Positions 1 through 9,404 of a stretch of 64,000 nucleotides of DNA are shown in pieces. Position numbers and translations under genes: made by a program. The stretch's first letter is position 1; each line of letters opens with the position of its first letter. Origin of the DNA: Lepidostoma basale (lineage: Eukaryota; Arthropoda; Insecta; Trichoptera; Lepidostomatidae); contig JAHDVF020000016.1 of the NCBI GenBank assembly GCA_022606425.2, forward strand, positions 1,704,501-1,768,500. Reading direction: 5' to 3'. The notes under the pieces are model-generated. The model made no database searches and had not been told where the DNA came from. It saw nothing but the letters and a program-made list of their open reading frames with translations.

Positions 1-59
1 ATTTATTTAAAGCTTAGAAGTACACACTGATGTTCTTGTAAATCGTAGTAGAAATAAGA

Positions 60-335
60 TCTCTTCTACGAATGTGTGGAAAATCTGTGTATGATAGAGT
101 GTCGAATGAAAATATAATAAGTGATTGCGGTGCGAATGAAAGTGTTATGAACGAAATAATAAAATGACCATTGAGATGGTCTGGAGTCATGGAAATAATG
201 GTGAAGGCCTCGATTTACCTCGACTCCGTACTCCATTTACGTAGTTAACGTATACTTTCTTAATCATTCTTTATCCGTTCATGCGCTCCATATGTCCGAA
301 CCAATGCAGCGATCCTTTCATATTTTAAATAAAAT
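60..335. mobile_element. Two opposed LINE-1 fragments
   Basis: Bases 60-200 match the LINE-1 C-terminal region on the plus strand (RRMCGKSVYDRVSNEN with frameshifts). Bases 208-335 match a further downstream part on the minus strand (RWFGHMER to the VNGVRSR region). They meet head to head near 205, so a rearrangement or two separate insertions is implied. Both are decayed and non-coding. Confidence 0.75.
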
Positions 336-382
336 AATAATACACTTTTTGTAATTTGTATAAACACCACTTTAATTGGTAA

Positions 383-422
383 CACCAACCGGTTTCGCTC
401 CCGCCGGTGCTTCGTCGGGGTG
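383..422 (-). ncRNA. Hammerhead-like ribozyme motif, U4-to-C core
   Basis: Read on the minus strand: stem I CACC, core CCGACGA, extra A, stem II with GC/GC and CC/GG pairs around an A-A mismatch, GAA, palindrome ACCGGU, cleavage-site U, then GGUG closing stem I. Core residue U4 is C here. Topology fits a type I hammerhead with palindromic stem III; activity is doubtful because of position 4. Confidence 0.6.
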
Positions 423-497
423 AGAGAGTAAACTGTTTACTTTTTTATATACTTTGTATTGTATATGCAACACTAACTTTATTAAAATTAATATTAC

Positions 498-540
498 ATA
501 TCAGACATATTTCGGACAACCGGTCCTTCCTCAGTGATAT
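498..540 (-). ncRNA. Type I hammerhead ribozyme motif
   Basis: Minus strand: stem I AUAUCA, core CUGAGGA, extra A, stem II GGAC/GUCC, GAA, near-palindrome AUAUGU, cleavage C, then UGAUAU, which pairs perfectly with the 5' strand of stem I (6 bp). All core residues match CUGANGA and GAA. One of the best candidates in the window. Confidence 0.8.
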
Positions 541-559
541 TATAAACATACATATTTGA

Positions 560-1010
560 AGAATGTTGAAGTGCTATGTCTGGTCTGTATTACTCTATGG
601 CTCGGAGACTTGGACCCTGAAAGTGCACACTATGAACCGGTTGGAAGCATTCGAGATGTGGTTGCACAAAAAAAATGCTTCGCATACCGTGGTCAGATTT
701 CGTCAGCAATTCGGAGGTTTTGAGGAGAGCCAATTGTAGTAGACAACTGCTTACGATTAAGGTCCGTAAGATTTCATATCTGGGTCACATCCTGCGGGGA
801 GATAAACACGGTTTGCTCCAACTAATACTGATGGGAAAAATGGAGGGGCAACGTGGTCCTGGTAGAAGGCAAATGTCTTGGCTGTGCAACATAGGAGATT
901 AGATCGGGATGAGACATGTGGGGGAGCTGTTCCGGGTTGCACAAAATAGAGATGCCTTCGCCGGATTGATTGCCAACGTCAGGGGGACCTGATACGGTAC
1001 GCGAAGAAGG
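560..1010 (+). pseudogene. LINE-2 reverse transcriptase C-terminal fragment
   Basis: Frame-shifted reading gives ETWTLKVHTMNRLEAFEMW, then RIPWSDFVSNSEVLRRA, HILRGDKHGLLQLILMGK and the end IANVRGT. This is the region downstream of the RT domain in RTE/jockey-like LINEs. Frameshifts near 668 and a stop near 900 break it. It has no catalytic motif and no possible function. Confidence 0.85.
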
Positions 1011-1021
1011 AGATATTTAAA

Positions 1022-1355
1022 ATATGATAAAATTGCCTTTATTAAAATTGCCTTTATTAATAAAGGTTTTCTGTTTAATGCTTTCTAATCTTAATATAGA
1101 TGACGCTAGTGTAGAGTGAACATAAAAATGTGAAAATAGGTGTAGAAACCTACCATATATACAAGTTCCAAAAAGTTTGTCAGACGTGGTGGTCATAACG
1201 GCGGAATGGGGAATGTTGTTAAACGTGAAGCGATCGCTCAACCCAACCAATGACAGGTCATAAGTCCTGTAAGCGCCTCGGCCACCACCTTCTGTTCCCA
1301 GAAAACAATATGCATCTTCGTCTCAATTGAGATACAATTAATCCTTGTATGATAA
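1022..1355 (-). repeat. FB1 foldback repeat copy
   Basis: Shares with copies at 20640, 33655, 40070 and 61655 the block with GACAGGTCATAAGTCCTG and the end block CATCTTCGTCTC-ATTGAGATACAATTAATCCTTG. The other side has the GATGACGCTAGTGTAGAGTG segment also seen at 61680. No coding potential. Confidence 0.8.
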
Positions 1356-1370
1356 AATTGGTTTGTTTTA

Positions 1371-1784
1371 TTGTACGGGTGTGAAACTTGGACCCTGAAA
1401 GTTAACTCAATGAACAGACTGGAAGCATTTGAAATGTGGCTCCATCGCCGAATGTTCAGAGTTCCCTGGACAGACATGGTTACCAATACCGAAGTCCTGA
1501 GGCGAGCTAGAGTTTACAGGGAATTGTTATCAACTATCAAGGTTCGAAAGTTCTCACATCTGGGTCATATACTGCGTGGGGAAAAGTACCACCTTCTCCA
1601 ACTGATATTGGAGGGGAAAGTTGAGGGACGCCGAGGGCCCGGAAGGAGACAAATGTCCTGGCTGCGAAACGTGAGGGAGTGGACCGGCATCCGAAGTGTG
1701 GAGGAGCTGTTCCGAGCGGCGCAGGACAGGGACAGGTTCGCCGAGGTGATCGCCAACGTTAGGGGTACCCGACAGGGCACTTGA
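1371..1784 (+). pseudogene. LINE-2 fragment, 137-codon open frame
   Basis: The best preserved LINE-2 C-terminus: CETWTLKVNSMNRLEAFEMW, a basic central block, GHILRGEKYHLLQLI, then GRRGPGRRQMSWLRNV and a stop in a GAAGAAGAAG tail at about 1785-1793. It is the segment downstream of the RT palm and lacks FADD, so it cannot act alone. The apparent start Met is not a true start: homology continues upstream out of the ORF. It abuts FB1 at 1356. Confidence 0.85.
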
Positions 1785-1919
1785 AGAAGAAGATAAAATT
1801 GTTATCAGTTTTTGAAAAGAAAAAGACAAATAAACACAAAGTATGGCGAACATAGAAGAAATTCTTTCATCTTTTGGTCATAATATTTCCTTCCGCTTAC
1901 AAATAACTTAAAACAGTTT

Positions 1920-2262
1920 AAGAATTAATTTTATCTCAATAGAGACGAAGATGCAAACTGGAAACTGAATATGGTGGTCGAGATGTTTACAGGACTTATG
2001 ACCTGTCATTGTCTGTAAATTGAAACTGACATGTGAATTGTGGTGTTGGATATTGACATATATACAACTTCCAAAAAATTGTCAGACATGGTGGTCATAA
2101 GAAAAAAAAGGTGGAATGGGGAATGTTGTATTACATAAAGCGTGCGCTTAACCCAACCAATGACAGGTCATAAGTCCTGTAAACACCTCGATCAACCATA
2201 TTCTGTTTCCAATTTGCATCTTCGTCTCTATTGAGATACAATTGATTCTTGAATAGAAGAAA
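1920..2262. repeat. FB1 foldback element, both arms present
   Basis: Left arm on the plus strand starts TTATCTCAATAGAGACGAAG; right arm is its reverse complement, ending CTTCGTCTCTATTGAGATAC. Each arm carries the GACAGGTCATAAGTCCTG block (partly lost on the left). The loop has CATATATACAACTTCC and TGTCAGACATGGTGGTC. No ORF. With the copy at 40070 it shows that FB1 is natively palindromic. Confidence 0.8.
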
Positions 2263-2329
2263 TTCTTTCATATTTTGTTCATAATATCTTCTTTCGCTTA
2301 CAAATAACTTAAAACAGTTAAGTTCATCT

Positions 2330-2645
2330 TTCAGGCGTCACAATTTGAGGATTTTTCTCGATCAGCCCTTGTGTTTCGGTGGTTCATCCCACTCGCGCAT
2401 CCAGCCTCCGTCTCCGGCCGCATTACGCATTCAGAGGGCGTATTGTTAGGTTAACGACTTGGAAATAGTTTGGAGCAAGCCGTCCACTACGATCGTACGC
2501 AGGAACCAGTCAGCGGGAGAAAAAGTGGTCGCCCCGCGACCGGTCGGGGGCGGGGGCGGGGGCGGCGAGGGGGGCGGGCCCCCTCCCCGCCCGCGTCGGG
2601 ACATCGTTTTGAAATCCGAATAAAGAAATCGTCAAATTAAATTAG
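2330..2645. other. GC-rich single-copy island
   Basis: No repeat family recognised. Very GC-rich for this window, with a G-run tract at about 2545-2585 (several runs of five or more G) that could form a G-quadruplex. No ORF over 60 codons. Could be old conserved non-coding DNA or a former promoter; nothing in the sequence decides this. Confidence 0.4.
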
Positions 2646-2769
2646 CTATGGAAATTTTTTCTTACGACTGATTCATTGTTAATTATATCAAATTCAGTCC
2701 ACATCTTGATACACTTGATTCTCTGCTGTCCTAGCAAGGATGCAGCAATCTGAAAATATATATTTATAA

Positions 2770-2935
2770 TAATAATGAAATAAAACAATGTTTTTTAACT
2801 ACTTCCATTTTTGTCTTTATTTCGACAATTTATTGGAAGTAGTGAAAAAACATCGTTTTATTTAATTATTGTTTAAAATGAACTTCCATCAGGAGATTTC
2901 AGTAAAATCACTTGATATATATTTATATTAGTTAG
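2770..2935. repeat. Family C (HHR-type) palindromic repeat, ribozyme lost
   Basis: Inverted arms AACTACTTCCATTTTTGTC and TTGGAAGTAGTGAAAAAACA flank a shortened centre, followed by the family C end AACTTCCATCAGGAGATTTC. Copies at 3960, 12500 and 45350 carry a hammerhead-like core between these arms; here it is deleted. Confidence 0.7.
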
Positions 2936-2940
2936 ATTTA

Positions 2941-3700
2941 TTTTACCATCACGCCGTCTCCCCGGAGGGGTAGGCAGAAATAATGGAACGCCACACTGTT
3001 CTGTCCTGACATACTTCTGTCGCTTCCTCTACATTCATCCATCTCGTGATGCACGCACGTTGATTTTTCCGACTCCTCACGTGACCGACATTCAATATTT
3101 GATTGATTTGATCGTGCCACGTTTTCCTCGGCCTTCCTCTATTTCTAGCTCCGTTCACGCCGTTTACATATACCTTATTTACAATTCTGTATTCACTCAT
3201 TCTTTCCATGTGTCCAAACCATCTTAATAACCCTTTCCTTATTTTGTTCATAACACTTTCATTCGCACCACATTCACTTCTTATACTTGCATTTGTCACT
3301 CTATCATATACAGATTTGCCACACATTCGTCTTGGAGATCTCATTTCTACTGCATTTATTCTACTTTCATTCTTCTTTTGCCAGTTCCATGCTTCACTTC
3401 TATACATAAGGGTCGGCACAAGAACACCATTGTGCACTGCCATCTTAGCTTTTTTTGATAGGATTTTGTTTGCGATGACAACTTTAAGTGCACTATTTAT
3501 TATGTTGCCTGCCCCAACCCTTCTAACAGTATCCTTCTCCACCCTCCCATCCTTTGTAAACATACTTCCTAAATAAACAAATTCATCCACTTGTTTCAGA
3601 TTTTCACCGTTTACACTAATGTTGCAGACTGTCATGCTTCCTTCTTTTTCGAAAATCATTACCTTGGACTTCACATTCTTGTTAGTATATTTTATTATTA
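2941..3700 (-). pseudogene. LINE-1 RT C-terminal fragment within a 331-codon chimeric ORF
   Basis: The open frame runs on the minus strand from 3944 to 2949. Its last about 230 residues are LINE-1: VDEFVYLGSMF (RT thumb side), SEAWNWQKKNESRINAVEM, RWFGHMER, NRGRPRKTWHDQINQ, and the end SAYPSGETA. The first about 95 codons come from adjacent ribozyme repeat DNA, so the fusion is fortuitous. No FADD. The 3' tail abuts family C at 2941. It is the longest LINE-1 reading frame in the window. Confidence 0.85.
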
Positions 3701-3720
3701 TGAATAACTTTGAGTTATCT

Positions 3721-3950
3721 AAAAGTTTTATTATATTTGGTGGGAATGACATGTTTCGCCCTTCTAAGGCATTTAATGCCTTAGAAGGGCGCAACATGTC
3801 ATTCCCACAAAATATAAAAAAAACATCTAGAATGTTTTTATTTATTTTTAGTTCACGTGAATCAAAACAATATGTCAACATAATTGACCAGTTTGTCGAT
3901 GCCAGCGAGCCTCTCGAAATAAAGATCTCTTGATGAAAGTTCATTTTAAA
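3721..3950. repeat. Family A HHR repeat as a fused palindrome, plus family C end
   Basis: GGGAATGACATGTTTCGCCC and its reverse complement flank a very short centre at about 3775, giving a nearly perfect hairpin. Each arm is the 3' half of a family A ribozyme (GCC/GGGC stem, GAAACAUGUC); the 5' cores are lost at the fused centre. 3880-3950 continues into a family C end with GATGCCAGCGAGCC. Confidence 0.75.
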
Positions 3951-3959
3951 TAATAAATA

Positions 3960-4105
3960 AATAAAATGAAATTCCCTATTTTAACTACTTCCACTTTTGT
4001 CTTTATTTCAACAGCCCCCATGCCAACGAGTCTGGCGAAACCGGTTGCTGTCGAAACCGAGACAAAAGTGGACATAGTTAAAACATATCGTTTTATTTAA
4101 TTATT
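3960..4105 (+). repeat. Family C HHR repeat with long stem I arms
   Basis: Arms AACTACTTCCACTTTTGTCT and GACAAAAGTGGACATAGTT are inverted. Between them lies GCCA/UGGC stem II, GAA, palindrome ACCGGU and U. The 5' core residues are unrecognisable (CCCCCA), so this copy is presumably inactive. Confidence 0.6.
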
Positions 4106-4440
4106 ATTTAAGTTTGATTGATTTGTGACTATTGACGGTGAGCTGTTTGTTAATTTGATTTATTGTCTCGTTTGTCCAGGCGATCGGCCATTTTGATTCC
4201 AGTATCATTAGCCTTCACATAATTTAATTACAGCGGCTAGTAAAAAAAAACGGCTGATTGATTTGTGCATCTTTGATGACGTTCTGTCATTTTATATGAT
4301 TTACCTCGTCATCTGTCGTGTCATCTGACATTTTGGATGTCGCATCCAATGATGAAGATGAAGAAACGATGTAATCTGCTCCCTGGAAAATATAATAGAT
4401 TATTACTTTGTCTTTCATATATTTTTTAAGAGGTTTGATG
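4106..4440. other. Unassigned AT-rich stretch
   Basis: No repeat family, ORF or RNA recognised. A loose internal duplication of TTGATTGATTTGTG occurs at about 4114 and 4256. Confidence 0.4.
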
Positions 4441-4444
4441 CATT

Positions 4445-4625
4445 TTAATTTATAATAGTAAACACGATTGTTTAGTGGTTTTACTTGGATTAAGTTTATA
4501 TAAATTGTAACAATTTTGTTTCGCCTTGCGAGGGCATTCTCAAACTGTTTGAGTCGCACTCGCAAGGCGAAACAAATTTGTCACAATTTATATAAATTAA
4601 ATCCAAGTAAAAACACTAAACTATC
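4445..4625. repeat. Divergent pair of U3-A8 hammerhead motifs in an inverted repeat
   Basis: Arms TTTACTTGGATTAAGTTTAT and its complement near 4590-4610 enclose two motifs. Minus, 4509-4543: core UUGAGAA, extra U, stem II GCC/GGC, GAA, stem III ACAA-AA-UUGU, U. Plus, 4549-4582: core decayed (UUGAGUC), then GAA, a 10-base palindrome ACAAAUUUGU and C. Stem III is longer than in the other families. Confidence 0.65.
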
Positions 4626-4629
4626 ATGT

Positions 4630-4850
4630 TTCTTTTTCTTCTTTCGGTGCCGTGTCAGGTCCCCCCAACGTTGGCGATCACTATAGTAAAGGCATCTCTA
4701 TCCTGCGCCATTTGGAACAGGTTCTGAACTCTTGTTATTTCTGTCCGCTCTTTGATATTCTGCAGCCAGGACAACTGCCTTCTACCAACTCCCCGACTTC
4801 TCTCCATTTTACCCATTAATATCAGTCGAAGGAGGTGGTATTTATCGTGT
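4630..4850 (-). pseudogene. LINE-2 3' end fragment
   Basis: Minus-strand reading gives RRRQLSWLQNIKER, then VQNLFQMAQDRDAFTIVIANV; the 3' end with GAAAGAAGAAAAAG lies at 4630. Truncated at about 4850. Confidence 0.8.
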
Positions 4851-4959
4851 TATAAATTGATAATGGAGTTTTACAAAACTAATATTTTAACCATCAATAG
4901 GGTTTGATGCAATGTTAACTTTAATTTTAAAACATTTGGGCTTACAGTTTGTTTCCCAT

Positions 4960-5105
4960 ATGACCGTTCACGGCGGAGTTCTGGTTCCAACCCTTATATA
5001 TAAAAGCAAATTATGTATTAAGCAGAAGAAGGATTAGCTCAGAATTAATGCGGTAGAGATGAGTTCACTTAGACGTGTTTGTAAAACGACTATACGAGTA
5101 TATGG
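4960..5105 (+). pseudogene. LINE-1 fragment
   Basis: Matches the LINE-1 stretch for VHGGVLVPTL to NAVEMSSLRRVC with several substitutions and a deletion inside SEAWNWQ. The flanks 4850-4960 and 5105-5265 show nothing else recognisable. Confidence 0.7.
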
Positions 5106-5269
5106 TAACGTTCTCACAACGAAAATGTGTAAAACCTAAAAAAAAAAATCTACGAAAAACAATTATAAATTGGAAAAACAAAGAGTTAAATTCATAAATA
5201 AATTATCTATAAGGAATCCTTGTTGTATGTATTTTGGGATCTTGGGGAAATCTGTGTAGCTCGTCTTTC

Positions 5270-5316
5270 TGGACCGACGTTTCGGAGATCGTTGCAGTCT
5301 CCATCTTCAGGTTGGT
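5270..5316 (-). ncRNA. Type I hammerhead ribozyme motif, ACGU stem III
   Basis: Minus strand: core CUGAAGA, extra U, stem II GGAGA/UCUCC (5 bp, 9-base loop), GAA, four-base palindrome ACGU, cleavage C. All core residues are canonical. Stem I is weak as read here. Confidence 0.7.
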
Positions 5317-5339
5317 TATAAATGTGTGGTGGGTAATGT

Positions 5340-5790
5340 AATGGTATTAAATTACCTCATTTTTGATTTGGAGTAAGTACCGTTTTAGTATTTTTAACAT
5401 TTATTATGTTTATATTCCACTTTTAAAATCGAGTAACATCACATATCTTCGCAGTAAGTACTTTTATTCAATAATAATGTTCGTTTTTGTCTTATGTTCC
5501 ATTTTTAAATTTTGCGCGCACTTTCGTAACGTTCCATTTTCGAACGGAAGTACGTGAGGAAGGCGTGAGTCACCACTCGCAGCCCCGCGCCCGGTTCTCG
5601 CGCATGCGCGGACAGGCTTCCCTGCCGCGCGCGCGCCGTCGTCGTTTTCCCACTCGGCGGCCATTATGGCAACCCAGTTCGTATACGGAACTTGTAACAT
5701 ATTAAAGGACTTACCTCGGAATTATTTGCCTCTTGTACTATTGCAATATTGTATCAAAAGTAACAATTTATGATTTTATTTGCACTTTTC
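5340..5790. other. Single-copy stretch with GC-rich core
   Basis: 5520-5690 is GC-rich (GCGCGCGCCGTCG) inside AT-rich DNA and is not seen elsewhere in the window. Overlapping short open frames on both strands show no recognisable domain. Function unknown. Confidence 0.35.
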
Positions 5791-5794
5791 TGTA

Positions 5795-5942
5795 TAATTG
5801 GAATGCGATGCAAAAAAACATCAAATCTGCAAGGTGGGAGATATTGGCAGACAACGCAGAATACACTGGCAAGCTCACGTGCAGAGGATTGATTCTTCCA
5901 GAATCCCACACATTCCTGTGATTCATCAGACTCCTATTGGTA
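5795..5942 (+). pseudogene. LINE-5-like C-terminal fragment
   Basis: Frames give RRQRRIHWQAHVQRIDSSRI, the WYGHVQR-type block of LINE-5. Ends at the LINE-4 tail at 5945. Confidence 0.6.
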
Positions 5943-5944
5943 AC

Positions 5945-6699
5945 CGTCTTAAATCAAATCAAATCAGTTTATTAACACAAAAGACATTACAAACAGCAAC
6001 ATGTTTAAGACATCTATTGAGTACAACATTATACCAGGAACGCATTGGAGATTGTTCGACATAAGAAAGACAAGATACTTTCTAAAGTCAATAGTATTTG
6101 TCTCCTGAACGCACCTTCACTAATATGAAAGACGTCGATCTCCGAGGAGACCGCGTTCAGCAGACTAATTGCTCTTCTCACCAGTGTCACCAGAGGCAGA
6201 TTGGTTCTGGTAGCCGGTAGGTAAAACAATCTGTTTTGTCGCTGTCGGAGAAATCTATCAGGGACAAAAAGACGAACACCCTCTAGCACGGCCAAGTTCT
6301 CGAAACATCCCCTGATTAATTTAGAGAAATGGGTAATGAGATGCCCATCTCTTCGAACCTGCAAGAATTGGTTCCAAACATTTCTGAAAGAAATGACGTG
6401 GGATAGAGCTACGGATAACTACCATACTCCCTGATGTAGAGATACCCCTCGTGAGGACTCCATATCACAGAACCACTTTCGGGTCTGCTCCGAACCAACG
6501 CGTTGTATAGGACTCTGAGCACATTAGGATCTCTGAAAACTTTTCCGGTCCGAATGATGAAGCCCAACATCCTCAGTGCAATGTCACAAATCTTCTCGAT
6601 ATGTGCACGAAAAGTAAGCCTACTCTCATAGATGATTCCGAGATCCTTCATCGTAGATACATGTGTTAGTTGCGGGTTGTTCATTGTATATCTATAATA
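5945..6699 (-). pseudogene. LINE-4 RT C-terminal half
   Basis: Starts with the tail AAATCAAATCAAATC (minus (GATTT)n) and reads on the minus strand through RLFVPDRFLRQRQ, WLYPTAFL-type sequence, YNALVRSRPES, then IIYESRLTFRAHIEKI and MNNPQLTHV. It resumes at 8355 after a 1.65-kb inserted block: YHR joins RYTMNN in frame when the block is removed. Stops and frameshifts make it dead. Confidence 0.85.
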
Positions 6700-7591
6700 T
6701 TAGGTCCTTACATATGAAATTGGCGTTTTGTATGGGAGGAACATAAAGTTGATTTTTTTTAAATATAATATATTTATTTAATCAAAATATGTACCATTGC
6801 TATCTCTGCACTTTTGCCATCTCATAGGTAGTTCATCGATCCCTTTACTAAAAAAACCATTCGGACGGGAATCAATAAAATCTTTGAAGTCGGTTTGGAC
6901 TGCCCCATCGGAGTTGAATTTTTTCCCTTGCAAGAAGTTATCCAAATTTCGAAAAAAATAGTAATCTGTTGGGGCAAGGTCCGGAGAGTACGGTGGATGT
7001 CTTAGACATTCCAATTGAAGCTCTTCTAATTTGGTAGCCGTCTGTTGTGCAGTGTGTGGTCTAGCGTTATCATGAAGCAGCAGTGGCCTAGAGCAATTAA
7101 CCAGTCTCGGTTGTTTAGCAGCTAGTTTTTCCATCATGGTTTGCAGTTGCTGACAAAAGACATCTGCCGTAATCGTCTGGCCAGATTTAAGAAAGCTGTA
7201 GTGAACGACACCAGCACTAGTCCACCAAACGCTCACAAGTAACTTTTTTGGAGTCAATTTTCTGTTGGAACCGAAAACGCACTGTGTTTTCTTTTGCGGC
7301 ACCGTCGACATACACATCATTAATCGTTCGAGCCGTTTCTGCAGCACTGGTGCCACGGTAGAACTCATACTCGTAAATAACGCGATATTTCAAGTTTTCC
7401 ATTTTGTAAACTGAGTGACGCAAAGAAAAAAAACAATTGAGGAAAAAACAAATGAATTATAATTTTCGAAACACAAATACTTGAGTAAATAGCTGTATAA
7501 ATTTGAATTAGGAATTCCTAACCAAAGAGAAGATATTTGAGATCAAAGTTGCCAGTACGGCAAAACGCCAATTTCATATGTAAGGACCTAA
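6700..7591 (-). mobile_element. Mariner DNA transposon with internal deletion (M1)
   Basis: Terminal inverted repeats begin TTAGGTCCTTACATATGAAA and match for about 31 bp. TA duplications lie at 6698-6699 and 7592-7593. Length 892 bp is below the usual about 1.3 kb. The transposase reads on the minus strand and lacks the segment between the N-terminal HTH and VSVWWTSAGVV. Confidence 0.92.
6778..7423 (-). pseudogene. Mariner transposase remnant, DD34D type
   Basis: The N-terminal frame (7423-7217) has the HTH start MENLKYRVIYEYEFYRGTSA. A second frame (to 6778) carries VSVWWTSAGVVHYSFL, the catalytic LLHDNARPHTAQQ and HPPYSPDLAPTDYYFF. Exactly 34 residues separate the second and third catalytic Asp, the mariner spacing. 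The deletion and frame change between the two parts remove the first Asp, so it cannot be active. C-terminus complete. Confidence 0.9.
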
Positions 7592-7593
7592 TA

Positions 7594-8160
7594 TCTTTGG
7601 GGTGTGTGGTGAGGGTTGAACACACGTGGACGTCGGAGTAACTTCACGGGGTGTCGATAGATCAGAAGGTTGCGTTGCGTGTGTTCGTCGGGTGTCACCA
7701 TTTTGGGGTGACAGGCCGTCGTCGGGGTCACCACTTTGGGGGTGTGGTGAAAGTTAAAAGCAGTGAAGGTTTCAGGGTTTATTGCCGGTCACAAGTAATC
7801 ATACGTTACAGTATTATGTACTCGTAATGGAGCGTGGCTGGATGTCGATAGCAGTGGGGCGGAGTCCGGGTGGTGAGCAGTAGAGGATGATGGCTCGCTG
7901 GGCAGTAGCGTTGGTCGGCTGGAGCGAAGATTTGTCGGAAGTTACGTCGTAGCAGTGTAGACAGTTGTGTAGCTCGGTAGGAAGGTCGGAGGTTTCTCGT
8001 ACGTAGACTTGACGGCGTAGACTCGTGTTGGTTAGAAGTCGCAATACTGACTGACGTATTGGGTGGTCGGAAGTACCGCCTTTATATGCTTTGCTTGCCT
8101 TTGTACATGATGCCCTACTCTAGTGACCTAGTGACCAAACTGAATAAATCTGGGCCCCGA
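7594..8160 (-). mobile_element. LTR retrotransposon remnant (LTR plus primer-site region)
   Basis: On the minus strand: TATA-like CATATAAAGG (8092-8083), initiator TCAGTC about 30 bases on (8054-8049), polyadenylation signal AATAAA (about 7784), then GGTGACCCCGACG (about 7735-7720), which resembles the leader just after an LTR. A second GTGACACCCGACG follows at about 7690. No gag or pol is present. LTR start not determined. Confidence 0.5.
8049..8092 (-). promoter_or_regulatory. TATA box and initiator of the LTR remnant
   Basis: CATATAAAGG followed at about 30 bases by TCAGTC, the arthropod initiator consensus. Spacing is right for a core promoter. Transcription would run to lower coordinates through the LTR. 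Confidence 0.5.
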
Positions 8161-8254
8161 CTTAGCAGTTTTGATAAGTAGGTCCTGAGTCAGGCGTTTT
8201 GTGTACTATATTTCATCATGAAATATGCTGGTTCAGCGTCGAAGTCCACTTATG

Positions 8255-8354
8255 TGGATCACCTACATATCTTACCTGTGCTCAATAGATGCCTTAAACA
8301 TTTATGCTGTTTGTAATGTCTTTTGAGTAAATAAACTGATTCGATTTGATTTGA
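8255..8354 (+). mobile_element. LINE-4 3' tail fragment
   Basis: Carries CTCAATAGATGCCTTAAACA, GTTTGTAATGTCTTTTGAG and ends AAACTGATTCGATTTGATTTGA. It ends exactly at the right copy (TCTATGATA, 8355-8363) of a probable TSD whose left copy is TCTATAATA at 6691-6699. Confidence 0.75.
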
Positions 8355-8640
8355 TCTATGATACACAGTTCTCAATGCTCTAATAAAATATAGCTTAGCG
8401 CACTAAGACACATTGAAGTGCATCTTATTACTGTGATTCCAGTTAGCAATATTATCAATGTTCGACTTGAGGCGAAGACAGACGTCAGGATTGTTAATTT
8501 TTAGGAATAATTTCAGATCATCGGCAAATAAAAGAAATCGCGAGAAGTTTATCACCTTCGCAATATCATTTATGAAGATGGTGAAGAGGAGTGGTCATAG
8601 CTCATACCACTCTGCAACGAAGGTCGTTTTATCTTAACAG
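8355..8640 (-). pseudogene. LINE-4 RT palm with FADD motif
   Basis: Minus-strand translation without a start codon: PLLFTIFINDIAKVINFSR, LLFADDLKLFLKINNPDV, SNIDNIANWNHSNKMHFNVS, stop, then IRALRTVYH. FADD is the RT catalytic motif. It is the upstream continuation of the copy at 5945-6699. A stop follows HFNVS. Confidence 0.85.
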
Positions 8641-9160
8641 TTATTTGGTTATTTTATATATACTTAAACTGGGTTTAGTGTTAAAATTGCCACCCTGCGC
8701 CTCGGTGGAATCTCGCTAATTACCGGTCAATATGCTCAAGCGAGATGACAATACCTCCCGTCCCGATGACGAGAACATACCCCGATGGCAGATATCTCGA
8801 GCCCTTAGATTTATTGCGTTTGATCCGTGGGAAAGGGCCTAAGGCGGGGTCAGTGACACGCGACCCGTGTACGCGCCCCGCGTACCGAATGACCAGATCG
8901 AGTCGCCGATACCTCGTCCGCCGTTGTCTACTTGTCCGGCCGATCTGATTGCCTGCCCGCACGAACGGATTGAACTGTACAAATCGATTTTGAACCGTAC
9001 TAAATGATTTGCAAACAAACGCTGATGTTGATCGCTGAACTATCTAAAACAATGTGCTTGTTGAATTAATCTCCATTTTACGCTTTTAAAAATGAAAAGG
9101 TTAAAGTACGAATTGTATAAGTTTATACCCGTTTTTCAAGAACTTCAAAATAAAATCGAT
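8641..9160. other. Single-copy stretch with GC-rich core
   Basis: 8690-8950 is GC-rich (CGCGACCCGTGTACGCGCCC) and unlike any repeat here. Short overlapping frames on both strands have no recognisable domain. The remainder is AT-rich with nothing seen. Confidence 0.35.
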
Positions 9161-9164
9161 ATAG

Positions 9165-9398
9165 TAAGGTAAGGTATTTTGGCAGTATAGGTAATTTGGC
9201 AGTACTTTCTGAAACACAATCGTACTGAATAACCTATCGGTATGTAAGCTTCGGAAACTCACCAATAGATGACAAAATATCTAGAATTAGACGAATAAAC
9301 TTCAAAACACAGTTATCACGCGCATCTCCGCTGGTACAAAACATTGATGTGCGAGTCATGCTAAAACATATACTGCCAAATTACCTTATCTTACCTTA
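9165..9398. mobile_element. MITE-like element
   Basis: Starts TAAGGTAAGGTATTTTGGCA and ends with the complement CCAAATTACCTTATCTTACC then TTA. The inner unit AATTTGGCAGTA also occurs on both sides. 234 bp, no ORF. It abuts the LINE-2 copy at about 9405. TSD unclear. Confidence 0.6.
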
Positions 9399-9404
9399 GC
9401 AGGA

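Noticed and set aside
1554..1853. Minus-strand frames of 99 and 71 codons opposite the LINE-2 copy
   Set aside because: Antisense shadows of the LINE-2 frame; the plus strand has clear LINE protein similarity.
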